Shown here one piece after another: positions 27,956 through 36,759 of a stretch of DNA of 64,000 nucleotides (positions within the stretch are counted from its first letter, which is position 1; every line of letters starts with the position of its first letter). A program made the position numbers and the translations under genes. The notes under the pieces are model-generated. The model saw only the letters and a list, made by a program, of their open reading frames with translations. It was not told where the DNA came from and ran no database searches. Where the stretch lies: assembly GCA_044227665.1 (NCBI GenBank), contig JBGAWK010000002.1, positions 62,001 to 126,000 on the forward strand. The letters run 5' to 3'. The DNA comes from JBGAWK01 sp044227665. Its GTDB lineage: Bacteria > Bacteroidota > Bacteroidia > Chitinophagales > JADIYW01.

Positions 27956-27993
27956 AGTTTTTTGAAATAAAATTACGATAGTGTGGCAATATT

Positions 27994-29175
27994 TTATAAT
28001 ATGGGCAGCTTTCTTCTGCGAATTTCTTGGAGTATTAATTTTAGCTCGCGGCTCATCTGTCCTGCTACGGATGTGTTTTCCTGCGCCCTGCGTATCAGGT
28101 AGGGTATTACTTCCTTTACGGGGCCGTAAGGCATATACTTGGATACCCTATAGCCTGCGTCTGCCAGATTGAAGCTGATATGGTCACCCATGCCATATAA
28201 TTGTGAAAAATGAATATGTGGATGCGCTTTGTCTATATTTTTTTTCTCCATGAGATGAATCATTTTCTTACAGCTCTCCTCATTGTGCGTGGCTACACAT
28301 ACTGCGATGCTGTCTATATGATCTGTTACATAATCTAGGGCTCTATCGTAATCTCTATCGGTATCCTGCTTGGAGTTATGTATAGGACTATTGTAGCCTA
28401 AGGTGGCAGCTCTTTGGTTTTCTTTTTCCATATATGCCCCTCTTACTAGCTTTATGGCATAGATATATCCTTTGGCTTTGGCACATTGATGGGCTTCTTG
28501 GAGGTATTCGTATCTGTCTTTTCTATATAGTTGTAGGGTATTATATAGGGTAGGTTTGTTTGTATTAAATTTCTCCATCAATATAGTGGTGAAATTATCC
28601 AGAGGTTTCTGTATCCAAGATTCTTCAGCATCTACAAATAAGGAGACGCTTTTCTGTTCCGCTAATTGACTTATGGAAATTATTTTATCTAAGAATGTAT
28701 TATAAATAATTTGCTCATCAGGATGGAGCGCAGATTTGTTATGCAGTTTCTCAAGTACATGGAAAGGCAATAAGCCTGTAAATTTTGAGGAGACGAAAGG
28801 TACATAGTCGTTACTTGCAGCGTAATGAATGGCTTCAATAATTGCTTGAGCTGTTTTTATAAAATCCTCTTCATCGTCTTTAGCTTCCACGCCATAGTCT
28901 GCTATAGTTTTTACACCATATTTATGGAGTTGCAAGATTTTCTTTTCCGAGGCTTTGAGGTTTTCACCACCGCAAAATAGTTTATAAATAGTAGGCTCCA
29001 TGCCCCAAGCAAGAGGTTCTTTGATATTGAATCCAATCATCTTATCTGCAATGGAAGTACCCCATCTAGTAAGTAGTGGGATGCTAATAAGCCTATACAT
29101 GGTGTAAGCATGTATCAAAGCCCTATTGCTTTTATAAGTAAATGCAATCTTCGTGTTATCAAAATCTACATTCAT
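27994..29175 (-). CDS. Proline dehydrogenase
   Basis: FAD-dependent enzyme oxidising L-proline to pyrroline-5-carboxylate, the first step of proline use. The 393 residues form a single-domain ProDH (TIM barrel), not the fused PutA type. Signatures: LFVDAEESW, YAIKLVRGAYMEKE, VATHNEESC, SQLYGMGDHISFNLA, and KYMPYGPVKEVIPYLIRRAQEN, the last being the conserved proline-binding end with paired arginines. It starts 8 nt after the aroE end region on the same strand, so it shares its transcript with the aroE/TPR genes. A P5C dehydrogenase gene is not in the window. Confidence 0.95.
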   Translation of the reverse strand: MNVDFDNTKIAFTYKSNRALIHAYTMYRLISIPLLTRWGTSIADKMIGFNIKEPLAWGMEPTIYKLFCGGENLKASEKKILQLHKYGVKTIADYGVEAKDDEEDFIKTAQAIIEAIHYAASNDYVPFVSSKFTGLLPFHVLEKLHNKSALHPDEQIIYNTFLDKIISISQLAEQKSVSLFVDAEESWIQKPLDNFTTILMEKFNTNKPTLYNTLQLYRKDRYEYLQEAHQCAKAKGYIYAIKLVRGAYMEKENQRAATLGYNSPIHNSKQDTDRDYDRALDYVTDHIDSIAVCVATHNEESCKKMIHLMEKKNIDKAHPHIHFSQLYGMGDHISFNLADAGYRVSKYMPYGPVKEVIPYLIRRAQENTSVAGQMSRELKLILQEIRRRKLPIL

Positions 29176-29183
29176 TGTCGCTA

Positions 29184-29915
29184 TTAACTATTCCAAATTT
29201 GCCAAGATTTTTCCGCTTGAAGGTGCAACATGTCTAATCCTGACTTTATAGAGGCACCTCTGTCTTCTCCTTTTTGCAGGAACAATGTTTTTGCAGGATT
29301 ATAAACTAAGTCGTAGAGATAATGCCTATCGCTCATGTGTTGATAGGGTAGTGGCGGACAGTCATCAATATGAGGATACATCCCTAGGGGAGTGGTGTTT
29401 ATGATTACAGTATGAGTTTCTAAAATTTCGGGAGTTATGGATTCATAAGCTACCGTATCTGTTCCTGCATATCTCGATACTTTGATATAAGGCATATTTC
29501 GTTGCTCCAGCACATACCATACTGCCTTGGCAGCACCACCTGTACCTAATACTAAAGCATGGCTGTGTGACGGTGCTAATAATATTTCCCAACTGCGCTC
29601 AAACCCATAATAATCTGTATTGTACCCTACCCAGATATCGTTCTCTTTTTTTATGGTGTTTACGGCACCTATCTTCAGTGCCGCATCAGATAGTTTGTGC
29701 AGATGAGGTATCACTGCTTCTTTATAAGGGATAGTAACATTAAGACCGCAAATACGGCTGTCGTCAAAGACTTCAGTAATTTTCTCTATAGTGGGAATGG
29801 CAAAATTCTCATAGCAACAATCATAGAGACCTTCAATGTTAAATTTTTCAGTAAAATAAGGCTTTGAAAAAGAGTGTGTAAGTGGATAGCCTATGAGTCC
29901 ATAGATTTTCATCAT
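29184..29915 (-). CDS. aroE: Shikimate dehydrogenase AroE
   Basis: NADPH enzyme reducing 3-dehydroshikimate to shikimate in aromatic amino acid synthesis. The 243 residues are a little short of the usual 270. IGYPLTHSFSKPYF binds shikimate, NVTIPYKEAVIPH holds the catalytic Lys, and NTDYYGFERSW and VLGTGGAAKAVWYVL (NADP motif) follow. The start codon overlaps the stop of the TPR gene (ATGATG at 29915-29910), so either methionine may be used; coupling with the TPR gene is likely. Confidence 0.93.
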   Translation of the reverse strand: MMKIYGLIGYPLTHSFSKPYFTEKFNIEGLYDCCYENFAIPTIEKITEVFDDSRICGLNVTIPYKEAVIPHLHKLSDAALKIGAVNTIKKENDIWVGYNTDYYGFERSWEILLAPSHSHALVLGTGGAAKAVWYVLEQRNMPYIKVSRYAGTDTVAYESITPEILETHTVIINTTPLGMYPHIDDCPPLPYQHMSDRHYLYDLVYNPAKTLFLQKGEDRGASIKSGLDMLHLQAEKSWQIWNS

Positions 29916-31324
29916 TTGTTAGTATAGCTATCTATTAATGTGCGTATTTCATCAATTTCTTCGAGTTCTGGCAGCATGTAATACATGAACAGATACTTTT
30001 GAGGATGCTGCTCTAATAGTAATTCTAATTTATGTAGTCCTTGTTTTGGTTTGTTGGAATACAGAAGCCAAGCACATTCAGCATATTGCAATTCGATGGT
30101 AGATTTACATATATCTGTAGCATTAGAAAGTATTTCCTGTACGGTGTCCATATCATTACAAAGCATGAAGATACGAGCTAATACGATATAGGCTTCAAAT
30201 CTATTGATGGCAATATTTACACAATGCTCACAAGCATCTATGGCTTCTTCGTATTTGTTTATAACCATAGCAGATTCAGCTTCTGCCAATCTGTATTCAT
30301 ACAGATTCTCCAGTTCTGCTGCTTTACTAAAAGCTTTGTAGGATTGCTCCCATTTGTCATCGTGCTTGTAGGCTTCCCCCAATTTATAAAAGGCTTCGGC
30401 ATAAGACGGATTTACATGGCACGCTTTTTTGTAATTGTAGCGAGCCATTTTTATATCATCTTTCCCTTCATAGCATTGTCCTCGTAAGAAATAGATTTCT
30501 TCATCAGGAGTAAAGTGGTTCTCAAAATCTTTAAGAATATCTAAGGCTTTATCGTATTTTTCTATAGAAAAATACATTTCAGCTAAATCCTGATAGGCAT
30601 AGTCTATATTTTCGTTGATAGCCAATACAAATTCCAAAGCTTCTATAGCCTCTTCGATCTTGCCTACACCTCTATAGGCAGAGGAAAGGTTGTACCATAT
30701 TAATTCATTGTATGGGTATTCATCTGAGAGCCTCTTATGCAAGGCTATGCTTTCCTCAAATCGCTCTGTGATTTCTACAGCGTAATTTATCCGGTCTAGA
30801 GCCTCTTCATCTTCAGGAGCTTTTTCCAGACAGCGCATCATGCAGTCAAAGACATCGTTATATTGTTCAAAGTCTTCATAGATATCTGCCATCAATAATT
30901 GGATGTCTATATAGTCTGGATTGGAAACGGTAAGTGCTTTATCTTCCAATAATGCTATCGCCGATTTGTAGTTGCCCTGAAAGGCAAAAATCTCAGCTCT
31001 GAGAAGAAATATGCCTAGTTCAGAGGAATCGTAAACCTCTGCTTTCTCCAAAAGTTTTAAGGCTGCTGCAGGCATCTTCATATCGAAGAGCAGCTGCGCT
31101 TTTTTGAGTAATATATAGGTGGAGTTGGGGTACTGTTCTAATGCTATATCTATTACCCGCTTAGCATCTTCCATCCTATTAAAGTCTAAATAATAGTCTA
31201 TAATAGTTTCATAAGCATCCTGGTCGAAATAGGTGCTTATATTCTCTTTCTGTGATTGCTCATACCGTTCTATCAAGGAGAATAATCCTTCTTCCCTTTC
31301 ATCATCAAATTCAAATCCATCCAT
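29912..31324 (-). CDS. TPR repeat protein
   Basis: A 470-residue protein built of about ten helix-turn-helix tetratricopeptide repeats (for example LIWYNLSSAYRGVGKIEEAIEALEF pattern, and PSYAEAFYKLGEAYKHDDKW). No signal peptide, so cytosolic; a protein-protein scaffold. The acidic N-terminus (MDGFEFDDEREEG) is unusual but common in this Bacteroidota family. It is the first gene of a TPR-aroE-proline dehydrogenase run and has a good promoter 17-49 nt upstream. Its partner is unknown. Confidence 0.85.
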   Translation of the reverse strand: MDGFEFDDEREEGLFSLIERYEQSQKENISTYFDQDAYETIIDYYLDFNRMEDAKRVIDIALEQYPNSTYILLKKAQLLFDMKMPAAALKLLEKAEVYDSSELGIFLLRAEIFAFQGNYKSAIALLEDKALTVSNPDYIDIQLLMADIYEDFEQYNDVFDCMMRCLEKAPEDEEALDRINYAVEITERFEESIALHKRLSDEYPYNELIWYNLSSAYRGVGKIEEAIEALEFVLAINENIDYAYQDLAEMYFSIEKYDKALDILKDFENHFTPDEEIYFLRGQCYEGKDDIKMARYNYKKACHVNPSYAEAFYKLGEAYKHDDKWEQSYKAFSKAAELENLYEYRLAEAESAMVINKYEEAIDACEHCVNIAINRFEAYIVLARIFMLCNDMDTVQEILSNATDICKSTIELQYAECAWLLYSNKPKQGLHKLELLLEQHPQKYLFMYYMLPELEEIDEIRTLIDSYTNK

Positions 31325-31340
31325 ATTGTACCGTCTTTTA

Positions 31341-31373
31341 CAAAGTTATATTACAAAACCTTATTTTTGCAAA
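31341..31373 (-). promoter_or_regulatory. Promoter of the TPR-aroE operon
   Basis: TTTG (31370-31373), 21 nt, TAACTTTG (31341-31348) on the minus strand: both boxes match. It overlaps a divergent TATTTTTG (31362-31369) that would serve the M1 peptidase gene on the + strand. Confidence 0.65.
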
Positions 31374-31397
31374 TAAATATATTAAATTCCATTAAAA

Positions 31398-34300
31398 GTG
31401 CAACATAAATTAATTCTCATCCTAGCCATAGCAGTAATATTTTTTACATGCCATAGCGTTGCGGTGGCGGCATGGCAGCAGAAAGTGGATTGTGATATAG
31501 AAGTAACACTAGATGAAAAGAATGCTTTGCTCAATGGTGCTATCTCTATCAAATATTTCAATAACTCTCCGGATACGCTGCGTGAGATATATATACACCT
31601 ATGGCCAAATGCCTACAAGAATAAGCATACGCCATTGGCGAAACAGATGATAAAAATCGGTCGTACCGAATTCTTCAACGCCAAGGAAAGTGAACTAGGC
31701 TATATTGATGGATTGAGTTTCAAACAAGATAATACAGATATCTTGACAGAATACTACAACGAGAGTCCTGATATTGCCAAAATCAGGCTCGCAAAGGCAC
31801 TATTGCCAGGAGCAGCAACGACTATCTCTACACCTTTTGTTGTAAAATTACCAAAAATTATTTCCAGAAGTGGCTACGATGGGAAAGGACTATTTGCTGT
31901 AACACAGTGGTATCCAAAGCCTGCGGTATATGATGAAAGTGGCTGGCATCCTATGAGCTATCAGGAATTGGGAGAGTTTTATAGTGAATTCGGCGACTAT
32001 AATGTTACGCTGCGAGTCCCCAGAAAAGGGCAGGTGGCGGCAACTGGTATTTGCAATAATAGTACAGAGGAAATATGGCAGCAGTCACGAGCAGGTCTTT
32101 CTACGTTGATAGCAGAAGGAAAAATAGAGGTGGACTCCCTGAGGAAGATGCCATATCCGGATTCTAGCTTATATAAGACCCTTACATATTCCGCAGAGAA
32201 TATACATGATTTTGCGTGGTTTTTTAGTAGAAATATGTTGTATGCGTATTTCTTGGATACCCTCGAAAATGGTAAGATAGTAAAAGTTCAGAGTTACACG
32301 AATACACCCGAAGCACTAGAGCCATCTTTGATTGCAGCGAGAAACGCGCTGAAATTTTATAGCGAGAAGGTGGGCAGCTATCCTTATAATCAGCTGAGTG
32401 TAATAGAGATGCCTATAAGCTTTGCCGGTGGCATGGAATATCCTATGATAGGAACATTCTCATCGAGTTCAGGGGTAATGATGGATGTGGAGATAGCACA
32501 CGAAGTAGGACATAATTGGTGGTATGGCATACTCGCAAATAATGAAAGACAAGAACCTTTCTTGGACGAAGGAATAAATTCTTATTATGAAATAGAGTAC
32601 TCAAAAATGAATCAACCGTTCAATGTCTTACATGGTGCCTTAATAAATATAGCCGAAAAAATATTTGGCATAGATTATATCCCTGACGAAAAGATGCGCA
32701 GAATATCCGTAATATACCAACAGCGGGTGAATGCACAGCAGGCTATAGATACCAAATCACAAGGATTGTCGGATATGAATTATTACACCTCCTTATATGC
32801 CAAGGGCGCATTGGCGATGCACTATTTGAAAACATATTTAGGGGAAAATGACTTTGACAAAGCCATTCAGAATTTCTATAAGCAGTATACTTTCAAGCAT
32901 TATACGCTAGATGACCTTAAAAATTCTATGGAAAAATCTACAGGCAAGAACCTGTCTTGGTTTTTTGAAGATTATCTACATCAAGAAGTTGCAGACAAAA
33001 TAGGAATAAAGAACCTCGAAAATGTAGGCGACACCTATACCCTTGCGCTCCATAATCCTTATCACTATCCAGTCCAGGCCGCTATGATAGGTATTACAGG
33101 AGATACTACCTTTGTAAACGATGGACAATTCTTTACCGACAGCATAGTATTTACTTCAAAGGAGGCTTTCAAAAGAGTGGTGATAGATCCGCTATGGCAT
33201 ACTCAGGATAATTATCGGACAGACAACAGTATCAAATCTAAAGGGTTTATCAAAAACTTGGCACCTTTTCAGATAAGACCAATTGGTGCATTGGATAATA
33301 TCAATAAGCATCAGCTATATTTTACACCATTTATGGGAGGGAATGCCTACGACAAATTTATGTTGGGGATGTCTTTTTATAACAGATTTTTGCCTGCAAA
33401 ACATCTTGAATTATTAGTAACGCCAATGTATGCCTTTGGCTCAAAACAATTTAACTGGGATGCACAGGCAGATTATTACTTTACGCCTAGAAGCACGTGG
33501 GTACGTCAGATAAAATTGGGGGTGAACTCCAGATCCTACAGTATTCAGGCAGAGCCACAAGTGGAGAAAATGTATAAACTCCAAGGACATATAGCATTAG
33601 ACTTGCAGCGTAAAGGACTTACACTATGGAAGCAACAACTACAGATTAGGAATGTCACCATCTGGAGAAAAAATGCCTATATAGATATTTTCAAACAAGA
33701 AGATAATTATAATATTTCGGAGCTCTCACATATAGCAAAATATGAACACAAGATATTTCCCTTTTCTTCACAAGTGAGAGCGCAGTTCGGCAAGCGTTTC
33801 GGTCGCTTGCTCATAAGTTCGGATGTGGGCGTGAAGTATGGAAGGCTACATGGCTACTTCAGAATGAGGTTCTTTGCAGCAGCTATGTTGTATAAGCGTG
33901 ATGACCTTAGATTTGCCTACAATAAGCAGCATACACTTACCGTTCAGGCAGAGAATGGCAGCACAGATATGCTTTATGATCACATATATCTAGGGCGCTA
34001 TGAGACAGAGGGCTTGTGGAGTAGGCAGATATTTAATGATATGGGAGGATTTAGGACGATTACACCTATGCTGCAAAGTTGGCAAAATGGGCAGACAGTA
34101 AATGGGTTGCTCACCATTACAGGTACTGCGGACTTTCCTCTGAAATATATTCCTCTAAAATTATTTTTTGGGCTGGGATACTACAGCGATAAGCAATTGC
34201 AATTCACACACCCCAAAGGTCTCTTGGGCGAGATGGGAGCAAGTATTGCAATATGGGACGATGTATTGCAGATAAACTTCCCTCTAGTGTACTCCAAAGA

Positions 34301-34421
34301 TTTCAAAGAAGATTTTGTCTCCAATAACTATAAATTCAAGCAAAAGATTTCTTTTAGTATGAATCTAGCAAAATTGCATGTTTTTAACAAGATTAGAGAT
34401 ACTAAGCCTACTACATTTTAA
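31398..34421 (+). CDS. M1-family metallopeptidase with barrel-like C-terminus
   Basis: A 1007-residue secreted zinc peptidase. A signal peptide covers about residues 1-25. The gluzincin core shows GGMEYP (about 344, the GAMEN equivalent that binds the peptide N-terminus), HEVGHNWW (368-375) with both zinc histidines, and the zinc Glu in DEGINSYYE about 18 residues on. M1 enzymes are aminopeptidases. After about residue 630 the chain changes to alternating aromatic beta-strands with turns (YKLQGHIALDLQ, RMRFFAAAMLYK, LLTITGTADFPL) ending KISFSMNLAKLHVF, which looks like an outer-membrane beta-barrel. If so, the peptidase is surface- or periplasm-tethered. Translation starts at GTG. Confidence 0.85.
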   Translation: MQHKLILILAIAVIFFTCHSVAVAAWQQKVDCDIEVTLDEKNALLNGAISIKYFNNSPDTLREIYIHLWPNAYKNKHTPLAKQMIKIGRTEFFNAKESELGYIDGLSFKQDNTDILTEYYNESPDIAKIRLAKALLPGAATTISTPFVVKLPKIISRSGYDGKGLFAVTQWYPKPAVYDESGWHPMSYQELGEFYSEFGDYNVTLRVPRKGQVAATGICNNSTEEIWQQSRAGLSTLIAEGKIEVDSLRKMPYPDSSLYKTLTYSAENIHDFAWFFSRNMLYAYFLDTLENGKIVKVQSYTNTPEALEPSLIAARNALKFYSEKVGSYPYNQLSVIEMPISFAGGMEYPMIGTFSSSSGVMMDVEIAHEVGHNWWYGILANNERQEPFLDEGINSYYEIEYSKMNQPFNVLHGALINIAEKIFGIDYIPDEKMRRISVIYQQRVNAQQAIDTKSQGLSDMNYYTSLYAKGALAMHYLKTYLGENDFDKAIQNFYKQYTFKHYTLDDLKNSMEKSTGKNLSWFFEDYLHQEVADKIGIKNLENVGDTYTLALHNPYHYPVQAAMIGITGDTTFVNDGQFFTDSIVFTSKEAFKRVVIDPLWHTQDNYRTDNSIKSKGFIKNLAPFQIRPIGALDNINKHQLYFTPFMGGNAYDKFMLGMSFYNRFLPAKHLELLVTPMYAFGSKQFNWDAQADYYFTPRSTWVRQIKLGVNSRSYSIQAEPQVEKMYKLQGHIALDLQRKGLTLWKQQLQIRNVTIWRKNAYIDIFKQEDNYNISELSHIAKYEHKIFPFSSQVRAQFGKRFGRLLISSDVGVKYGRLHGYFRMRFFAAAMLYKRDDLRFAYNKQHTLTVQAENGSTDMLYDHIYLGRYETEGLWSRQIFNDMGGFRTITPMLQSWQNGQTVNGLLTITGTADFPLKYIPLKLFFGLGYYSDKQLQFTHPKGLLGEMGASIAIWDDVLQINFPLVYSKDFKEDFVSNNYKFKQKISFSMNLAKLHVFNKIRDTKPTTF

Positions 34422-34490
34422 ATGCTGATAATATAAGAATTTACTATATTGGCATACAAATTGATTTCAAGTAAAATAAATTTAATTAAT

Positions 34491-35177
34491 ATGAAAAAAA
34501 TACTCTACTCTTTGGTAATTAGTGCCGTAAGTATGGCAGGTGTACAGGCACAAAGCAAGTTTGTAGTGAATGAAGTACGTCAATATATGACGAAAGGCGA
34601 GCAAAATGGCTTTGAAATTATCCTCAATGATGTTACAAAAGACAAATTTTCCGATGCTTTTGAAGCAAAAATGAAAAAGTATAAAGGCAAGATTACATCC
34701 AGTAAAAAAAGCCCGGAAGTATTTGTAGATAATGCAGTAATTACATCTGTAAGCCCAAATCCCGTAGATGTATATTATTACCTTACGCCCATAGGTACTA
34801 CCGGCGTGAAGTGTACAGCGTATGTGGACTTGGGAGGCATAGGTGGGACATTTGTCTCATCAGCAGGACACGCACAGGCATTTGCAGCTATGGAAAATGA
34901 GATACGCAATATAGCCAAAGAGGCTACTGTCGCTACCATAGACGACCAAATTAAGCTGGAAGAAAAAAATCAAAAGAAATTAGAAGAGGAATTCAAGTCC
35001 TTGCAGAAAGACAAAGACAGCTACATCAAAGAGATAGAAAAGGCAAAGGCACTCATAGCACAACGTGAAGCCGATATAGTAAAAAATGAGCAAGACCAGG
35101 CTACAAAATCTCAGCAAGTAGAGATACAAAAGCAAATTGTAGATACCGTAAAACAAAAAAAGAACGCAGTACAATAA
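34491..35177 (+). CDS. Secreted protein with C-terminal coiled coil
   Basis: A 228-residue protein of unknown function. The signal MKKILYSLVISAVSMAGVQAQ is cleaved after AQ. Residues about 22-140 are a compact globular part with FVDNAVITSVSPNPVDVYYYLTP and a glycine-rich DLGGIGGTFVSSAGHAQAF. From about 150 to the end lies a heptad-rich coiled coil (LEEKNQKKLEEEFKSLQKDK). The ATG at 34491 gives a normal signal peptide; the frame is open 42 nt further upstream. It may be a periplasmic structural protein. Confidence 0.7.
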   Translation: MKKILYSLVISAVSMAGVQAQSKFVVNEVRQYMTKGEQNGFEIILNDVTKDKFSDAFEAKMKKYKGKITSSKKSPEVFVDNAVITSVSPNPVDVYYYLTPIGTTGVKCTAYVDLGGIGGTFVSSAGHAQAFAAMENEIRNIAKEATVATIDDQIKLEEKNQKKLEEEFKSLQKDKDSYIKEIEKAKALIAQREADIVKNEQDQATKSQQVEIQKQIVDTVKQKKNAVQ

Positions 35178-35197
35178 ATTATTTTCAATGATTTTTT

Positions 35198-35237
35198 TAG
35201 GACGCAAAGGATGTGTACTTTTGCGTCCTATTTTTTT
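35198..35237 (+). terminator. Strong intrinsic terminator
   Basis: An 11-bp perfect stem (35198-35208 with 35220-35230) followed by a T-run at 35231-35237. It ends the 34491-35177 gene and lies 16 nt before the next gene's ATG. Confidence 0.85.
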
Positions 35238-35253
35238 ATAAAAGGATATATTT

Positions 35254-36576
35254 ATGCAACAGCATCTTGTACTTTGGGGGGATATCGGGACAGACAGAAA
35301 AGCACTTCTAGCCATATATTTGGATGAAGAACAGCACAAAGTACACATTTATGCCTTCCCACGCGAGGTAGCAGACAAAGATCTTCAGGACAAGCTCTTT
35401 CTATGGAAAAATGGGGGAGAATATCATTTTCCTGAAGATGCTCTACATTGGGAACTAGATGCCAATGGCGATAGTGTCTTGCCTGATGAAGTAAGGGTGG
35501 ACAAGCCCGAATTTATAACCCGAGCCCAAGAGCAGTGGACAAAAAAACTTATGAGCACGCGCTTCTATAAGGTGTTTCAGGAAGAGATAGAAATGATGAA
35601 ACAAAAAATGGAGTCCACTAAAGAATACCGACAAGAGTTGTGGGATGCTGCCAAAGTACAGTGGGACAAGATTTCTACCTATAGAAAAAATAACGACCTC
35701 ACCTGGGAGCAGACCGATGCCCTCAAAAATGATATTAATGCCATCTTTGATGCGCTGAAAGCAATAAAACGCATAGATGTAGAAAAGACTTCAGAGCATA
35801 CCCATAAATTATTCAAATCACTCTTCAAAAAGATAGAAGAGCAGCAAGCTAGATTGATATACAATGATGAATGGGGGAGTGTCTTTGATAAGCTAAAGGC
35901 TATTCAAGGCGAAATAAAAGAGGCAGCATTGCGATGGGAAGACAAAAGAAAACTCTTTGACACCATAAATGAGGTGTTCGATACCTTGCGAAAATATAGA
36001 AAATCAGAATTTGTCAATCGCACCAAAGAACGCATAGCACAACTCACCAAGACCATAGAAGGATTACAGCAGTCCATAGACAGAGATAAAGAAAATCAGA
36101 ATATCCAAATAGAAAAATTGGCTATATATACCAAAGGAAGACTCTCTGTAGATGAAATGAAAAAACGCTTCAACATCATTACAGATAAGGTTTCAGAAAA
36201 AGAACAGAAAATCAAAAATATTCAGAAGACAATACAGCAACTTCAGAAAGAACTGCAAAAAGAAGAAGATCGTGCACAACAGCAAGAACCCAACAAACCT
36301 CGTGAAAGTGTGCCAGTCACTATAGCACCTACTGAAGGAACGATTACGGAACCTGCTTCGCCGGAGGATGTGGCGGGTCTTGCCCATAACGAGGAGGAAG
36401 GAGTAGTCCCTGAAATGTCCAAAAACACCGATGCTAAGAGCGAAGAAAGCCCTTCCTTAGAGGAAAACGAAGTCGCCATTATGGTAGTAGATACTGAGGG
36501 AGAAGCAGGGATAGCCCAGTCAAGGCTATCTCAAGACACAGAATCTGAAGGCTATCACGAGAATATAGCTGAATAA
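35254..36576 (+). CDS. Long coiled-coil protein
   Basis: A 440-residue cytosolic protein, not recognised. The first 80 residues form a small folded part (LVLWGDIGTDRKALLAIYL, with KVHIYAFPREVADKDLQ). The middle (about 85-350) is charged and helical with spaced Trp/Lys pairs (EQWTKKL, AKVQWDKI, LRWEDKRK), and the end (about 350-440) is acidic and disordered, rich in Glu, Pro and Thr. The repeated short W-x-K helices vaguely recall DUF349-type repeats, but I would not assign that family. The preceding terminator shows it has its own start of transcription. Confidence 0.6.
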   Translation: MQQHLVLWGDIGTDRKALLAIYLDEEQHKVHIYAFPREVADKDLQDKLFLWKNGGEYHFPEDALHWELDANGDSVLPDEVRVDKPEFITRAQEQWTKKLMSTRFYKVFQEEIEMMKQKMESTKEYRQELWDAAKVQWDKISTYRKNNDLTWEQTDALKNDINAIFDALKAIKRIDVEKTSEHTHKLFKSLFKKIEEQQARLIYNDEWGSVFDKLKAIQGEIKEAALRWEDKRKLFDTINEVFDTLRKYRKSEFVNRTKERIAQLTKTIEGLQQSIDRDKENQNIQIEKLAIYTKGRLSVDEMKKRFNIITDKVSEKEQKIKNIQKTIQQLQKELQKEEDRAQQQEPNKPRESVPVTIAPTEGTITEPASPEDVAGLAHNEEEGVVPEMSKNTDAKSEESPSLEENEVAIMVVDTEGEAGIAQSRLSQDTESEGYHENIAE

Positions 36577-36759
36577 ATAAAATCTTAGGACAATAATAGA
36601 TTACAACAGACCTCTTGCCTGATAGATTAATTGCTATTGGACAAGGGATAAAAAACAACCCCAAATTAGCCAGCTAAATCTGTGTTATCTTGTATTACAA
36701 GATAGGTATGTTGGTTGCCAATAGATTAATTCAAAGGGGTATGAAAATCAGACAAAATG

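Noticed and set aside
36686..36704. Palindrome (8-bp stem, 3-nt loop) in the gap after the coiled-coil gene.
   Set aside because: AT-rich, lies between two convergent 3' ends without a T-run; likely chance or a weak terminator.
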